Program-made: the position numbers and the translations under genes | From: Bradyrhizobium sp. C9 | GTDB taxonomy: Bacteria; Pseudomonadota; Alphaproteobacteria; Rhizobiales; Xanthobacteraceae | DNA: 64,000 nt | Assembly (NCBI RefSeq): GCF_002532045.1 | Contig: NZ_NWTG01000016.1 | Coordinates: 110,510-174,509 of the forward strand | Direction: 5' to 3' | The notes under the pieces: model-generated | What the model was told of the DNA's origin: nothing | The model's database searches: none | Seen by the model: the letters and a program-made list of their open reading frames with translations, nothing else | In this document: in pieces, positions 25,502 to 35,314 of the stretch | Numbering within the stretch: position 1 is the stretch's first letter | Layout of the letters: each line of letters begins with the position of its first letter

Positions 25502-26278
25502 TCAATCGCGGCGAAGCGTTGCTGGAAACCAGATCGCGAGCTGCGGAGGCGGACGAAACGGCTTCCAGCTTTCCGTCGGCTGGGCGAGGCGATCGGCAAT
25601 CACCCACAGCGCCGGCGCGTGAAAGCCAAGCCCGAGATGCGTCGTGTTCACTTCGACGTTTTCACGCTCCCCACCCTCCTGCTCCAGGCAGGCACGCCAC
25701 GCCACCACGCCGTCGGTGCGGGTATAGATCGATGTTGCCGGCACCGGGATCGGTTGCGCGAGACGGCTGATCCGCTCAGTGGTCGGCGGTTGGTATTTCT
25801 GGCCGGTCAGAAGCCGCCAGATCGCGCGGACGTTGCTCGCACCTGGAGCTGCGAACGGACTGCCAAGTGTGATGACCATCCGCACGGCCGTGGGGATCTG
25901 CCGCGCAACCTCGCGCGCGATGATGCCGCCGCGGCTCCAGCCGACCAGGCTGACCTTCGAGCCGCCCTGCTTTTCGAGTTCGATGACCCGCGCCGCCACG
26001 GCGGAAAGATCCGCGTCCGGCGCGCGCACATTGCGGCCGCGGCCCCATCCATGAACCTGATAACCGAGGAATTCGAGGAACGCGCGTATTGCCAATGTCG
26101 AGCGGTCGTCGGCACCCAACCCGGGCAGAACCATGACGGAATGCCGCTGCCCGCGCGGCGCCGCCATCAGGAGCGGCGCCGCCACGGCAAGCAGCGCCGG
26201 AATGTCGAGAAAACCGCGCCCTTCCGCGGCCAGCAAAGCGAGCGAGGGTGGTTCGACGGTCTGCTCGTCACGTCCCAT
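25502..26278 (-). CDS. Alpha/beta hydrolase (lipase-like), end of lipid operon
   Basis: A 258-residue hydrolase with nucleophile elbow G-W-S-R-G-G in KVSLVGWSRGG and oxyanion segment VMVLPGLGADD. It is a clear paralogue of the hydrolase at 34322-35125, which opens the same operon (shared LPGL, VHGWG/K, GWSxGG, TLGSPFA, YTRTDG/YSRTDG, HLGLG/HCGLG). An acyl-ester hydrolase, perhaps for wax esters or triacylglycerol, is inferred. Confidence 0.8.
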   Translation of the reverse strand: MGRDEQTVEPPSLALLAAEGRGFLDIPALLAVAAPLLMAAPRGQRHSVMVLPGLGADDRSTLAIRAFLEFLGYQVHGWGRGRNVRAPDADLSAVAARVIELEKQGGSKVSLVGWSRGGIIAREVARQIPTAVRMVITLGSPFAAPGASNVRAIWRLLTGQKYQPPTTERISRLAQPIPVPATSIYTRTDGVVAWRACLEQEGGERENVEVNTTHLGLGFHAPALWVIADRLAQPTESWKPFRPPPQLAIWFPATLRRD

Positions 26279-26346
26279 GAGTAGCGTCCGTTGTTGATGC
26301 TCAGGAGCAGCCCTGCAACAGTGAATTGCCCGGCTGGCACGAAACG

Positions 26347-27144
26347 TCAGTTCGGCGGTGCGGCCTTTCCGAACACCCCGCCGATGGCCCGCAACAGCCA
26401 ACTCGGCTGATACTTGATCCATTGGACCGCCAGCTCGTTGGCAAGCCCCGCGACATGCACTGGCTTTCCCGCCATGCAGGCGCGGTAGCCTTCCTGCGCG
26501 ACGGTCTTCGCATCCATGATCATCATGCTTGGCATGTTGCCGAGATTGGTGCCATGGACCATTCCGGTGTCCGTCACGCCGGGACACAACGTCGTCAGCG
26601 TGATCTTGCTGCCGCTCAATTCCTGCGACAATGCCTCGCCGAACGACAGCACATAGGCCTTTGACGCGGCATAGACCGCAAGGTTCGGCACCGGCATGAA
26701 CGCCGCGACGGACGCAACGTTCAGGATCCGTCCACTGTTGCGCTCGAGCATCGGCGCGAGGAAGAGACGAGTCAATGCCGTCATGGCTACGACATTGACC
26801 TGCAGCAGCCGCAACTGTTCATCGAGGCCGATTGCGCTGATGCGTCCTTCGAACAGAAGGCCGGCATTGTTCACCAGCAGGTCGATCCGCTCGCCGGCGT
26901 CCTGCAGCGAATCGAACACCGCCTGCGGCGCCGTCGACTCGCTCAGATCCGCAGCCACGATCGTCACCTTGGTACCGTGACTAGCCTTGAGCTCGCGGGC
27001 GAGCTCCTGCAGCTTGTCGCGGCTGCGCGCCAGCAGCACGAGGCTGAAGCGATTGGCTGCAAGCACGCGCGCGAGCTCGAGCCCGATGCCGCCCGATGCG
27101 CCGGTCACCAGCGCGCATTGACCTTCATTTCCGTTCACCGACAT
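26347..27144 (-). CDS. Short-chain dehydrogenase/reductase
   Basis: A 265-residue SDR: cofactor motif TGASGGIG, NNAG motif, catalytic Ser (NVASVAAF) and Tyr-x3-Lys (YAASK). The class with a long C-terminal helix pair (VQWIKYQPSWLLRAIGGVF) resembles DltE/fatty-aldehyde or ketoacyl reductases. Could reduce fatty aldehyde or acyl-CoA for wax ester formation. Confidence 0.88.
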   Translation of the reverse strand: MSVNGNEGQCALVTGASGGIGLELARVLAANRFSLVLLARSRDKLQELARELKASHGTKVTIVAADLSESTAPQAVFDSLQDAGERIDLLVNNAGLLFEGRISAIGLDEQLRLLQVNVVAMTALTRLFLAPMLERNSGRILNVASVAAFMPVPNLAVYAASKAYVLSFGEALSQELSGSKITLTTLCPGVTDTGMVHGTNLGNMPSMMIMDAKTVAQEGYRACMAGKPVHVAGLANELAVQWIKYQPSWLLRAIGGVFGKAAPPN

Positions 27145-27452
27145 GAGGTGCCTCCCTTCGCTGCCAGAACGGTTTTGCGCAATCCACGGACGGCGCGTGC
27201 TACAAGCCGCCGCCGCGCCAAGCGACGTTCGTCGCGCCGCGCCAGCTCGGCGGATGTAGCGGCGCAGTTCCGGTCGGCGGCATATGAGCGGGAGAACCGT
27301 TCGATCGCCCGCAGCAACAGCTGGGCCTGCTCGAACTGGTGGGCCGTCTCCTTCACCTCGCCAAGCGACTTGCGCAATGGTTCCAGCACCTCGATCCGGT
27401 CGGGATAGCCGGACAGCCGGGATCGTGGATCGCGACTTTGCGTGGCCGGCAT
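27135..27452 (-). CDS. Small helical protein of the lipid operon
   Basis: About 105 residues; ATG at 27452 shares its A with the adk stop (TGATG) and its end overlaps the SDR start by ten bases. Central helix VKETAHQFEQAQLLLRAIE and an Arg-rich C-terminus (RRLARRRLVARAVRG). No family recognised; the composition would suit a phasin-like or DNA-binding partner. Confidence 0.55.
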   Translation of the reverse strand: MPATQSRDPRSRLSGYPDRIEVLEPLRKSLGEVKETAHQFEQAQLLLRAIERFSRSYAADRNCAATSAELARRDERRLARRRLVARAVRGLRKTVLAAKGGTSCR

Positions 27453-28048
27453 CACATCACCGACCGATCTTGGCCGATCGCCCTGACGACGTCGACGGCG
27501 ACGGCCTCGACCGGTTGCAGTCCGTCGACGGTTCGAAGGATATTCCGCGATCGGTAGTAATCGACCAGCGGTGCCGTCTGCTCGTTATAGGCGTCGATAC
27601 GCAGCTTGAGCGTCTCGTGATTGTCGTCGGCGCGCACCGCTGCGCCCTGCGCTCGCGCTTCGCGGACCCGTGTCTCGATCCGGTCCAGCAGCACCGTCTC
27701 GTCGGCCTTGAGCTCGACGACATGGTCGATCGCAAGACCTTCGGTATCGAGCAGATCGTCGAAGCCGACCGCCTGGGCCATCGTCCGCGGAAAGCCGTCG
27801 AGCACAAAGCCATGCTTGGCGTCGGCCTGCGAGATGCGTTCGACTACCGCGGCGATCACGAGCTGATCCGGAACGAGCCCACCATTCATCATGGTGTCCT
27901 TGACTTTCCGTCCGATGCTGGTGTCCGCGTCGGCTGCGGCACGCAGCATGTCGCCGGTCGAAAGGTGCGGTATGTCGTACTCTTCGACCAGCCGCCTCGC
28001 CTGCGTTCCCTTGCCCGCACCGGGCGGCCCCAGCAGAACGATCCTCAT
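27452..28048 (-). CDS. adk: Adenylate kinase (accessory copy)
   Basis: A 198-residue P-loop kinase: GPPGAGKGTQ at 7-16, AMP site HLSTGDMLR, GFPRTMAQA, and DDNHETLKLRID after a short LID. The short-LID form is common in alphaproteobacteria. The housekeeping adk lies in the ribosomal-protein cluster in this group, so this is probably a second copy. It would convert AMP released by the acyl-CoA ligase of the same operon to ADP. Confidence 0.9.
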   Translation of the reverse strand: MRIVLLGPPGAGKGTQARRLVEEYDIPHLSTGDMLRAAADADTSIGRKVKDTMMNGGLVPDQLVIAAVVERISQADAKHGFVLDGFPRTMAQAVGFDDLLDTEGLAIDHVVELKADETVLLDRIETRVREARAQGAAVRADDNHETLKLRIDAYNEQTAPLVDYYRSRNILRTVDGLQPVEAVAVDVVRAIGQDRSVM

Positions 28049-28142
28049 CGCATGCGTCCCGATACTCGCTCGATCACCGACAGCATTCCCGCGGAGCGTG
28101 GAGCGCCCCGGCTCCGTGCGGACCGGGTCGCTCGAATCGTCT

Positions 28143-29477
28143 TCACGCCATGGCGAGGCGCGCACTGGGCGCAGGCCGCATCGACAGCAGCAACAACAGT
28201 GCCGACAGCACGTAGAGCGCCATCACGAAGTACATACTGTAGATGTTGTCGCCGGTGCTCCGGACGATCAGTCCGTTGATCGAAGGGCTGATCGCCGGAC
28301 CGAGGTTTCCGAGACTGCTGATCAGTGCAAGCCCTCCGGCGGCGGCGCCGGTGGAGAGATATTCGCTGGTCAGCGCGAAGAACAGCGGCGTCGCCGACGC
28401 AATTCCAATCACCGCAAAGGACAATGCAAGGATTGATCCGACGAGGTTGCCCTGCAGCATCGTGGTGATGAACAGGCCGAACGCGGCGATCGCGACACAG
28501 GCAGCATAATGCCAGCGGCGCTCGTGCCATTTGTCGGAGTGACGGCCGATCAGGATCATACCGATGACGCCGGCGGCATTCGGGATCGCGGCATAGACGC
28601 CGACAAGGAACAGATCCTTGACACCCCAACTCTGGATCAAGGTCGGCATCCAGAACACCATCGTGTAGGTCGCGCCGAGCAGAAGCAGATAGACGAACGA
28701 CAACACATAGACCTTGGGGTCCTTCAGCATCTGCCCGAACGTTCCCGACGGCTCGCTCTCGACGTCCTTCTCATCATGCCGGAAAGTGTCTTCGAGCAAG
28801 GCCTTCTCGTCCTTCGAGAGCCACGCGGCCCGCTCGGGTTTGTCCTCGAGCAATGCGTAAACCAGGATGCCTAGAATCAATGCCGGCAGACCCTGGACGA
28901 GGAACAGCCACTGCCAGCCATGAAGGCCGCCGGCACCGTCGAGATACTTCAGGATCGAGCCACACAGCGGGCCGGCGATCACGGACACGATCGTTGTCGC
29001 CGACATGAAGGTGGCGATCACCTGCCCGCGCCGCGCAGACGGATACCAATAGGTGAAGTACAGGATCACGCCGGGAAAGAAGCCGGCCTCGAACACACCG
29101 AGCAGAAACCGGACGAGATAGAACTGGAACGGTGTCGACACGAACATCATGGCTGTTGCGGCGAGCCCCCACAGCACCATGATACGCAGCAGGGTCTTGC
29201 GCGCGCCGATCCGCTCCAGCAGCAGGTTGCTCGGTACCTCGAACAGGAAGTATCCCACGAAGAAGATGCCTGCGCCGAGACCGTAGACCGCGTCGTCGAA
29301 CGGCAGCGTCTGCTTCATCTGCAGCTGTGCATAGCCGATATTGATGCGATCGAGATAGGCGATCATATAGGCGATCAGAAGAAGCGGGATCAGACGCCAA
29401 TCGATCTTCGAGAACAGGGATTTGTGCGCCGGGCTTTCCAGTACCGACAGCGATCCCTTTGCGGCGGGTGGGTGCAT
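28143..29477 (-). CDS. MFS transporter, anion:cation symporter-like
   Basis: A 444-residue twelve-helix carrier; GGAGG before the ATG at 29477. Motifs YLDRINIGYAQLQM and ERIGARKTLLRIMVLWG are typical of the ACS family (phthalate, tartrate, glucarate permeases). An organic acid substrate is likely; the operon suggests a lipid-related acid. Confidence 0.88.
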   Translation of the reverse strand: MHPPAAKGSLSVLESPAHKSLFSKIDWRLIPLLLIAYMIAYLDRINIGYAQLQMKQTLPFDDAVYGLGAGIFFVGYFLFEVPSNLLLERIGARKTLLRIMVLWGLAATAMMFVSTPFQFYLVRFLLGVFEAGFFPGVILYFTYWYPSARRGQVIATFMSATTIVSVIAGPLCGSILKYLDGAGGLHGWQWLFLVQGLPALILGILVYALLEDKPERAAWLSKDEKALLEDTFRHDEKDVESEPSGTFGQMLKDPKVYVLSFVYLLLLGATYTMVFWMPTLIQSWGVKDLFLVGVYAAIPNAAGVIGMILIGRHSDKWHERRWHYAACVAIAAFGLFITTMLQGNLVGSILALSFAVIGIASATPLFFALTSEYLSTGAAAGGLALISSLGNLGPAISPSINGLIVRSTGDNIYSMYFVMALYVLSALLLLLSMRPAPSARLAMA

Positions 29478-29575
29478 CCTGGTTTCCTCCGAATGTTCTT
29501 TTGATTCCGACGCCGAGCGGGAGACCGCGATGGCGCCCCGGCTCAGATGATGTGAAGCGTTGAAGGCGCCGGCGC

Positions 29576-31129
29576 CTAGCTGGCCCGGCTCGCCTTGTCG
29601 TTTGCGGCGGCCGGCGGCAACTCGTCGGGCTGGATGACCGTCACCGACGCCGCGGCCGCCGATGCCGCCTTCGACTGAGCCGCAGCTTGCGTCGTCAGCT
29701 CGACGATCTCGGCCTCGACCGGAGGCAAGGCTTCGATCGCGCGCAAGGCCGCCCGGAGATGCTCGATCATCTCGTAGGACTCGTCCTGCGTGAGCACACG
29801 CCGGCACGCGGTCAGGCCGAACTCGAGCAGGCCCGCATAGCTGTGCACCGTGATGTTCAGCGCGCTGCCGTGATAGGGAATCGAGACCGGGAAATAATGC
29901 ACCATCCGTGCGCCGGCCATATAGAGATGCTGCCCCGGTCCCGGCACATTGGAGATCAGCACGTTGCCCGCTGCCGGCATGCGGCTGGCGAGGTTGGAGC
30001 GGCCAAGCAGCGAGGCGAGCCCGGTCATCAGCCACGGCGAACCCGTGATCGGCACATCGACACCGAGCACCGGCTTGAGCTCGCGCACGACGGCCTTGGC
30101 CGCCTCGGATGACGCGTGGATCGCCTTGAAGCGGGTTGGCAGGTCATCGATGTCGGTTGCCAGGTCGACGCGTACCGCCGAGACCTGGTTGTTCATCGCC
30201 TTGTCGCCTTCGGCACGCAGGCTAACCGGCACCATCGCGATCAGGGCCTCCTTGGGCAGCAGGCCGCGCTCGGCGAGGAAGCGTTGCAGCGCGATGCTGC
30301 ACATCGCCATGACAATGGTGTTGACGGTACCGCCGACACGTTTGCCGAGGACCTTGATGTCGGCAAGCGGCAACGACATCGTGCTGTAGGAGCGCTGATT
30401 GGTGATGGAGTCGTTGAACACCGTCTTCGGAGCCAGGCCTAGGCTGAGCGAGCGCTCCCCCTTCTGCGACCGCTGGCTGGCCATCACGGTGGCGGCCGTG
30501 CCGAGCGCCTTGGCCGCCGTCGGCAGGAGCTCCGCGAGCTTACGGTATTGCTGGGCCGCGTTGTTGGCCGCCGCCTGCAACAGCTCGGTCACGCCGAGCT
30601 GGTATTGCACGGTGGCGCGCTTGCGCCGCGGCGGCGGCACCTCGCGCATCTTGGGCGAGACATCATAAAGCACCTTGGCGAGCTCGACACCGGCCTTGCC
30701 GTCGACGCCGCTGTGATGCGCCTTGGTGTAGAACGCGACCTGGCCGTTCTCGAGGCCATCGATGACATACATCTCCCATAGCGGACGGCTGCGGTCGAGC
30801 AGCGAGGCATGCAACCGCGCAACGAGTTGCTCGAGCTGCGCCATGGTGCCTGGCCGCCGCAAGGTGACGGTCCGCACATGATAATCGAGCTCGATATCAT
30901 CGTCCTCGATCCAGACCGGCTCTGCGAGCTGGAACGGCATCTGCGCCAGTTTACGGTTCAGCAATCCCGAGAGATGGAGACGCTTGCCGAGCATCTCCTT
31001 GACATCCTCGTAGTAGTCGCCCTGATAGCCCTCGGGGAGATCGAAGATCATCAGGCTGCCGACATGCATCGGCGTCTCCGGCGTTTCGAGATGCAGAAAC
31101 GACGCATCCATGCTGCTGAGTTGATCCAT
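29576..31129 (-). CDS. Wax ester synthase / diacylglycerol acyltransferase
   Basis: A 517-residue WS/DGAT enzyme, transferring acyl groups from acyl-CoA to fatty alcohols or diacylglycerol at lipid inclusions. Catalytic motif HHSGVDG at 138-144; PLWEMYVIDG before it and SNVPGPGQHLYMAGARM near residue 370 complete the family pattern. GGAGGGAAG precedes the ATG at 31129. The C-terminal 50 residues are an Ala-rich tail not needed for the fold. Confidence 0.93.
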   Translation of the reverse strand: MDQLSSMDASFLHLETPETPMHVGSLMIFDLPEGYQGDYYEDVKEMLGKRLHLSGLLNRKLAQMPFQLAEPVWIEDDDIELDYHVRTVTLRRPGTMAQLEQLVARLHASLLDRSRPLWEMYVIDGLENGQVAFYTKAHHSGVDGKAGVELAKVLYDVSPKMREVPPPRRKRATVQYQLGVTELLQAAANNAAQQYRKLAELLPTAAKALGTAATVMASQRSQKGERSLSLGLAPKTVFNDSITNQRSYSTMSLPLADIKVLGKRVGGTVNTIVMAMCSIALQRFLAERGLLPKEALIAMVPVSLRAEGDKAMNNQVSAVRVDLATDIDDLPTRFKAIHASSEAAKAVVRELKPVLGVDVPITGSPWLMTGLASLLGRSNLASRMPAAGNVLISNVPGPGQHLYMAGARMVHYFPVSIPYHGSALNITVHSYAGLLEFGLTACRRVLTQDESYEMIEHLRAALRAIEALPPVEAEIVELTTQAAAQSKAASAAAASVTVIQPDELPPAAANDKASRAS

Positions 31130-31261
31130 TCTTCCCTCCCATGACATTGTGACGGCGACCGCCGTCTTGATGACCGTGTGCCGATGTCTCGCGCGTCGCG
31201 GTCATTGCATTGCGGCCGGGCCCGACGCCTGTCCGCCGCTGCCGATCCGGTTCGCGCGATC

Positions 31262-32971
31262 TCAGGCCTGCGCCCGGGCCGCGCGCTCCTCCTCGTCGTA
31301 CAGCTCCTTCTTCGAAAGCTTGCCGACCGCGGTCTTCGGCAATTCGGCGCGGATTTCGAGCGCCTGCACCATCTCATGCTTGCCGAGCTTGTCCTTCAGG
31401 AACGCCTGCAGCTCTTCGAGCTTGAACGGCTTGGCATCCGCCTTCAGCTTGATGAATGCCTTCGGCGATTGGCCGCGATACTCGTCGCGGATGCCGATCA
31501 CAGCGACCTCCTCGACCGCCGGATATTTGTAGATCGCCTCTTCGAGGACACGGGGATACACGTTGAACCCGCTGCACAGGAGCATGTCCTTGGTGCGGTC
31601 CACGATGAAGATGAAGCCATCCTCATCCATGTAACCGACGTCGCCCGTGCGCAGGTAGCCGTCTGCGGTCGTCACCTCGGCGGTGGCGTCCGGCTTATTC
31701 CAGTAGCCCTTCATTACATTCGGGCCCTTGATGCAGATCTCGCCGCGCTCGCCGAGCGGGACGTATCCGCTGGCATCGTCGACGTTGAGAAACTTGATGA
31801 CGATTCCGGGCATCGGCATGCCGCAGGAGCCGGCCTTGCGCATGGCGCCATGCTGCGCCGGCGTGTAGGTGCCGCTCGGCGAAGTCTCGGTCATGCCCCA
31901 GCCTTCGCTCAGATTGCAGCCCGTGATCGAGGCGAATTGCTGCGCCACCTCGAGCGGCAACGGGGCGCCGCCTGATCCGCAATATTTCAACGCGCGCAGG
32001 CTGTGCTTCGGCGTCTCCGGATGGTTGATCAGCGCGGTGAACATGGTCGGCACCCCGCAGAAGACACTGACCGACTTCGACGAAATCTCCTCGAGCGCGG
32101 CTTTCGGATCGAAGCGGACATGCTGGATGATCTCCGCGCCCATCAAAACGCCGAACAGGACGTTCACGGAAAGCGCGTAGATGTGGAACGGTGGCAAGAC
32201 AGCCAGGAATCGCTCCTGCCCATCGACCAGCACCGGCGGCGAGCCGGCCGTCGTCGCCCGGTACTGCTGGCACGCGCTGGTCAGGTTGGCGTGGGTGAGC
32301 ATCGCCCCCTTCGGCAGGCCCGTGGTCCCGCCGGTGTATTGCAGCACGGCGATCGTCTCGCGCGGATTGTCGATCGGATAGGCCTGGTAGGCACCATCAT
32401 TGTGGGTCAGCTGGCCGAAGCTGATGTGATGATCATCCCAGGCGACTTCGCTCAGCTGCCTGGCCGCCTTCATCTCGTTGACGACGGTGTCGGGGTCGGC
32501 CGTGATCTCGCCGAGCGAACCGACCACCAGCTTCTTCAACCTGGTTTTGCCCAGCATCGCCGCCATCTGCGGATAGAGCGAAACCATGTCGAGCGTGATC
32601 AGGATATCGGTCTTGCTGTCCTCGATCTTGTGCTCGAGCACCTTGGCGGCATCCAGCGGCGAATAATTGACCGCGGTGCCGCCGGCCTTGAGGATGCCGA
32701 AGAACGAGATGATGTAGTGCGGCGTGTTGGGCAGATAGAGGCCGACATGAACGCCCGGCTTCACGCCGAGGAGCTGCAGGCCCTTGGCCACGCGATCGGT
32801 GAGCCGCCCGAGCTCGGCATAGGTGATCCGCTTGCCCATGAAATCGATCGCGGGACGATCCGGCCATTTGGCGACGGCATCGCCCAGTATCTTCTGCACG
32901 GGTCCGGCAGTGATTTCGATGTCCCAGCGCACGCCATCGGGATAGGATCGGATCCAGGGCATGTCGGTCAT
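31262..32971 (-). CDS. Long-chain acyl-CoA synthetase (FadD type)
   Basis: A 569-residue AMP-forming ligase. AMP-binding motif YTGGTTGLPKGAML near 213-226, GWGMTETSP, the hinge TGDVGYMDEDGFIFIVDRTKD, and the catalytic Lys region KTAVGKLSKKEL at the end. Activates fatty acids to acyl-CoA with release of AMP, feeding the acyltransferase upstream and producing the AMP used by the adjacent adenylate kinase. Start placed at MTDMPWIRSYP. Confidence 0.93.
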   Translation of the reverse strand: MTDMPWIRSYPDGVRWDIEITAGPVQKILGDAVAKWPDRPAIDFMGKRITYAELGRLTDRVAKGLQLLGVKPGVHVGLYLPNTPHYIISFFGILKAGGTAVNYSPLDAAKVLEHKIEDSKTDILITLDMVSLYPQMAAMLGKTRLKKLVVGSLGEITADPDTVVNEMKAARQLSEVAWDDHHISFGQLTHNDGAYQAYPIDNPRETIAVLQYTGGTTGLPKGAMLTHANLTSACQQYRATTAGSPPVLVDGQERFLAVLPPFHIYALSVNVLFGVLMGAEIIQHVRFDPKAALEEISSKSVSVFCGVPTMFTALINHPETPKHSLRALKYCGSGGAPLPLEVAQQFASITGCNLSEGWGMTETSPSGTYTPAQHGAMRKAGSCGMPMPGIVIKFLNVDDASGYVPLGERGEICIKGPNVMKGYWNKPDATAEVTTADGYLRTGDVGYMDEDGFIFIVDRTKDMLLCSGFNVYPRVLEEAIYKYPAVEEVAVIGIRDEYRGQSPKAFIKLKADAKPFKLEELQAFLKDKLGKHEMVQALEIRAELPKTAVGKLSKKELYDEEERAARAQA

Positions 32972-33000
32972 GAGATGTTTCCCTTCTATGGTCTCTCGGA

Positions 33001-33768
33001 TCAGACGGCGGTCACGCCGCCGTCGACCGCGATGGTCTGGCCGGTGATGAATGCACAGGCATCGGAGGCGAGCAGCGCGGCGACACCCTTGAGATCTTCG
33101 GGGCCTCCCTCGCGATTCATCGGCGCCATCTGCGCGGTCGCGCTCTGGTCGAGCTGCGCGGTCATCTTGGTCGGAAAATATCCCGGCGCGATCGCATTGA
33201 CGTTGATGCCGAGCGGCGCCCATTCATTGGCGAGCGTGCGGGTCAGATTGACGACCGCGCCCTTGCTCGTGTTGTAGGCCAGCGTCGGCGTGCCTTCCGG
33301 ATAGCAACCCGTGAGTCCCTGGATCGACGCGATGTTGATCACCTTGCCGCTCCGCCGCGGCACCATGCAGCGGCGGCCGACCTCCTGAGTGGCGATGAAG
33401 ATCGCGGTTACATTCAGGTTGATCACCTTGTTCCAGCCATCGAGCGTGTGCTCGATCGTAGCGGCGCCCCAGGACGTACCGGCGTTGTTGACAAGGATAT
33501 CGACGGGACCCAGCGCGGCCACGACCTGCTCGATCATCGGCGCGATTGTCTCCAGCCTGCCCATGTCGCAAACCACCGGGAGCGCCTCGATGCCAAGCCC
33601 TTTGAGGTGAGCAGCCGCAGCGTCAAGCTCATCCCGCTTGCGCGCGGTGATCGCGACCTTGGCGCCGAGTTCGCCCAGTACCTCGGCGATCTGAAGACCG
33701 AGACCTCGCGATCCGCCCGTGACGAGCGCGACGCGCCCCGTCAAGTCCTGCAACTTGGCCAGACTCAT
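33001..33768 (-). CDS. Short-chain dehydrogenase/reductase, FabG-like
   Basis: A 255-residue SDR with TGGSRGLG, NNAG, catalytic Ser in NIASIQG and YNTSK, ending ITGQTIAVDGG as FabG-type 3-oxoacyl reductases do. 29 bases upstream of the acyl-CoA ligase in the lipid operon. Confidence 0.9.
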   Translation of the reverse strand: MSLAKLQDLTGRVALVTGGSRGLGLQIAEVLGELGAKVAITARKRDELDAAAAHLKGLGIEALPVVCDMGRLETIAPMIEQVVAALGPVDILVNNAGTSWGAATIEHTLDGWNKVINLNVTAIFIATQEVGRRCMVPRRSGKVINIASIQGLTGCYPEGTPTLAYNTSKGAVVNLTRTLANEWAPLGINVNAIAPGYFPTKMTAQLDQSATAQMAPMNREGGPEDLKGVAALLASDACAFITGQTIAVDGGVTAV

Positions 33769-33806
33769 GGCTTTCCCCCGATGGTTGGCGCCTCACACCC
33801 GCAGCA

Positions 33807-34247
33807 TTATTTCGGCTGCAACAGCTTCTGAAGATTCGAGAGGTTCTCCTGCATGCGGTCTTGCATGACTTTCCAGGCGTTGTTGCGCGCCTGGGCCTCC
33901 AGCTGCGACAGCTCGCGGAAATCAGCGACCGCCTTCTCGACCTGCTGCCTGGCGGTCTCGGTCTGCTTCGACATGCCTTCACCGCTTGCGAAGCCCTGCA
34001 TCGCCGCCTGCCACTGCGCGAGCGTCTCCTGCAGGATTTCGTTGCGCCGGCTGACCAACGCCTGCACGCCTTCGTAGACTTGCCGGTTCGCCTCCGCCAA
34101 CGCCTCCATGTCCTTGCGCTGCCACTCGACCAGTGCTGCGATATCGAACCCGGGCAGCGCGAACTTCTCGGCCATTTTCTTCAAGTCACCGAGCCACGGC
34201 ATCGCGCCCATGCCGGCTGCGTCGGATTGCCCATTATCGGTCCCCAT
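33807..34247 (-). CDS. Phasin-family granule-associated protein
   Basis: A 146-residue almost wholly helical protein with the phasin pattern: FDIAALVEWQRKDMEALAEA, then RRNEILQETLAQWQ and a final amphipathic coil. Phasins coat polyhydroxyalkanoate or other lipid inclusions. With no PHA synthase in the operon, it may coat wax-ester or triacylglycerol bodies instead (inference). Confidence 0.85.
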   Translation of the reverse strand: MGTDNGQSDAAGMGAMPWLGDLKKMAEKFALPGFDIAALVEWQRKDMEALAEANRQVYEGVQALVSRRNEILQETLAQWQAAMQGFASGEGMSKQTETARQQVEKAVADFRELSQLEAQARNNAWKVMQDRMQENLSNLQKLLQPK

Positions 34248-34321
34248 CGGTGTCCTCCTTATGTTGCCTGCTTGTGTTGCCTGGCGGGCGGGGCGGCGAA
34301 CGCCGACCGTAGACTTGCGCG

Positions 34322-35125
34322 TCAGGCCGCCGGCCAGCGCGGCCGAAACAGGGTGGCGCTGTCATCGGCTCGATCCGGATCGGGGTACACCATGCCGCGG
34401 AGACCGCTGCGGTCGAACGGCGACCATTCGCCCTCCCCGAGCGCGAGGCGGTCCGCGATTGCGTAGAGCACGGCCGGATTGTGTCCGAGCCCACAATGAC
34501 TGCCTTCGACCTCGATGTTCTGTGTCCGGTCGGCATCCTGTTCGCGACAACCCCACCACGAGACGATGCCGTCGGTGCGCGAGTAGATCGCCGTGCTCGG
34601 TACCGGCGGCGGCAACTTCATCATGTCGGGCCAGTCGTCGACCTGGCGTTCGCTCAGGATCTCGTAGAGCCGCCAGGCATTGCTTGCCTTCGGCTCGTTG
34701 GCGAAGGGGCTGCCGAGCGTGATCACCTGGCGGACCAGATCGGGCGCGCGCCGTGCGATCTCGCGCGCAAACACTCCGCCGAGACTCCAGCCGATCAGGC
34801 TGACCTTGCGATCGTAGCGCTCGGCGAGCTCGGCCAGCCTTGCGTCCATCGCGGCCTCGACACCGGGACGCGGTCCGCGATTGGGTCCGAGCTTCCAGCC
34901 ATGGACCGCATATCCCTGCGCCTTCAGGTAGGTGCGCAGCGGTCGCGTCGAGATATCGCTGGCGGAAAGCCCCGGCAATACGAGGACCGGATGCCCGTCG
35001 CCGCGCGGCGCGCGGCGAAGCAGCGGGTAGCTTGCGAAGAACGCCTGCAGCTCCCAGATCCCGCGCACCTCGAGCGCGAGCAGCAATTGCGACGGCGGCG
35101 CAGAGCGGTCGACGACCGTATTCAT
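34322..35125 (-). CDS. Alpha/beta hydrolase (lipase-like), first gene of lipid operon
   Basis: A 267-residue hydrolase with oxyanion segment LVLPGLSASD, nucleophile motif G-W-S-L-G-G and late His in EGSHCGLGHNP. Paralogue of 25502-26278. The AraC-type element at 35278-35314 lies 152 bases before its ATG, so it appears to be the promoter-proximal gene. LipR of the mycobacterial mymA operon holds a similar place. Confidence 0.82.
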   Translation of the reverse strand: MNTVVDRSAPPSQLLLALEVRGIWELQAFFASYPLLRRAPRGDGHPVLVLPGLSASDISTRPLRTYLKAQGYAVHGWKLGPNRGPRPGVEAAMDARLAELAERYDRKVSLIGWSLGGVFAREIARRAPDLVRQVITLGSPFANEPKASNAWRLYEILSERQVDDWPDMMKLPPPVPSTAIYSRTDGIVSWWGCREQDADRTQNIEVEGSHCGLGHNPAVLYAIADRLALGEGEWSPFDRSGLRGMVYPDPDRADDSATLFRPRWPAA

Positions 35126-35277
35126 GTCAGAATGTCCCCTCCCGGATCACGCAGCGCGCACGACCCGACATTTTGTGATTGCTGCCTCGCTCCGCGAGCG
35201 GCTCCATGCGGCCCCGATCGCGCAACCACGCATCTTCTTGGTCTCAAAACGCTATCGAGCAGGTCAGTCCCGTAAAA

Positions 35278-35314
35278 GGTGCAATTGGCCCGGTTGACCG
35301 GTTAGTTTGGGACA
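35278..35314 (-). promoter_or_regulatory. 37-bp AraC tandem element, copy D (lipid operon)
   Basis: Read on the minus strand: TGTCC-N5-TAACC, then after 22 bp period CGGGCC...GCACC. Both half-sites match the consensus shared with six other copies. It overlaps the last codons of araC-1 and points to the hydrolase gene at 35125. Confidence 0.7.

Noticed and set aside
34322..35125. PHA synthase suggested by the phasin nearby
   Set aside because: The neighbouring hydrolases are about 260 residues with G-W-S-x-G-G motifs and no catalytic Cys in a lipase-like box, so they are hydrolases, not PhaC.
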